Under the pieces are notes generated by a model. It made no database searches and was not told the DNA's origin. It was given only the letters and a program-made list of their open reading frames with translations. Positions 14,635-14,679 of a stretch of 14,679 bases of DNA are shown here, in pieces. The DNA comes from an uncultured Gammaproteobacteria bacterium (GTDB taxonomy: Bacteria > Pseudomonadota > Gammaproteobacteria > Pseudomonadales > Pseudohongiellaceae): positions 1 to 14,679 of the forward strand of contig CAISYX010000024.1 in the NCBI GenBank assembly GCA_903889815.1. The letters are read 5' to 3'. Positions within the stretch are counted from its first letter, which is position 1. Each line of letters starts with the position of its first letter. The position numbers and the translations under genes are program-made.

Positions 14635-14679
14635 TACCTCGTCAGCCGGAGTCGCGCCGGGGCCAGCCCTTGAAGGACA

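Noticed and set aside
1..14679. CRISPR array, tRNA/rRNA, transposase or prophage genes
   Set aside because: I saw no regularly spaced repeats, no structural RNA genes and no mobile-element proteins. The only repeats are short hairpins and REP-like palindromes.

Overview
The window is a GC-rich gammaproteobacterial chromosome segment carrying a lipopolysaccharide (LPS) inner-core locus. It is gene-dense, with ATGA-type overlaps between neighbours. Gene content and order resemble the Pseudomonas LPS core locus (glnE ... waaF-waaC-waaG-waaP-kinase-wapO ... hldE), and two short palindromes look like Pseudomonas-type REP elements. I infer a member of Pseudomonadales in the broad sense, but I cannot name a genus. 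The ilvE gene that lies between glnE and waaF in P. aeruginosa is absent, and so are separate wapP/wapQ genes and wapH. It is therefore not a standard Pseudomonas locus.

Layout. Positions 1-170 hold a hairpin-rich intergenic region and no gene that I can support. Positions 171-10470 form one forward run of seven genes with almost no gaps: glnE (glutamine synthetase adenylyltransferase/adenylyl-removase), waaF (heptosyltransferase II), waaC (heptosyltransferase I, TTG start), waaG (core glucosyltransferase), waaP (heptose kinase), a 502-residue protein with two kinase-like domains in tandem, and a wapO-like carbamoyltransferase. Positions 10475-13014 hold two reverse-strand genes, read from right to left: an LpxL/HtrB-family lipid A acyltransferase, then a polytopic GT-C-like membrane protein whose start overlaps the acyltransferase stop. 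Positions 13015-13172 are a divergent promoter region. Positions 13173-14594 carry hldE on the forward strand, and the window ends with a REP-like palindrome.

How the genes work together. HldE performs two steps in making ADP-heptose. WaaC and WaaF add the two inner-core heptoses to Kdo2-lipid A, and WaaG adds the first hexose. WaaP and probably the tandem kinase phosphorylate heptoses, and the WapO homologue probably carbamoylates a heptose. The LpxL-like enzyme adds a secondary acyl chain to lipid A, and the GT-C-like protein is a candidate for an envelope glycan modification. GlnE belongs to nitrogen control and appears to be only a genomic neighbour, although its stop codon overlaps the waaF start.

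Most of the window is a recognisable core-LPS locus, and I see no wholly new system. The points most worth a second look are a REP-like element translated in frame inside the GT-C-like gene, the tandem kinase with both active sites apparently intact, and the unassigned acyltransferase/GT-C pair.
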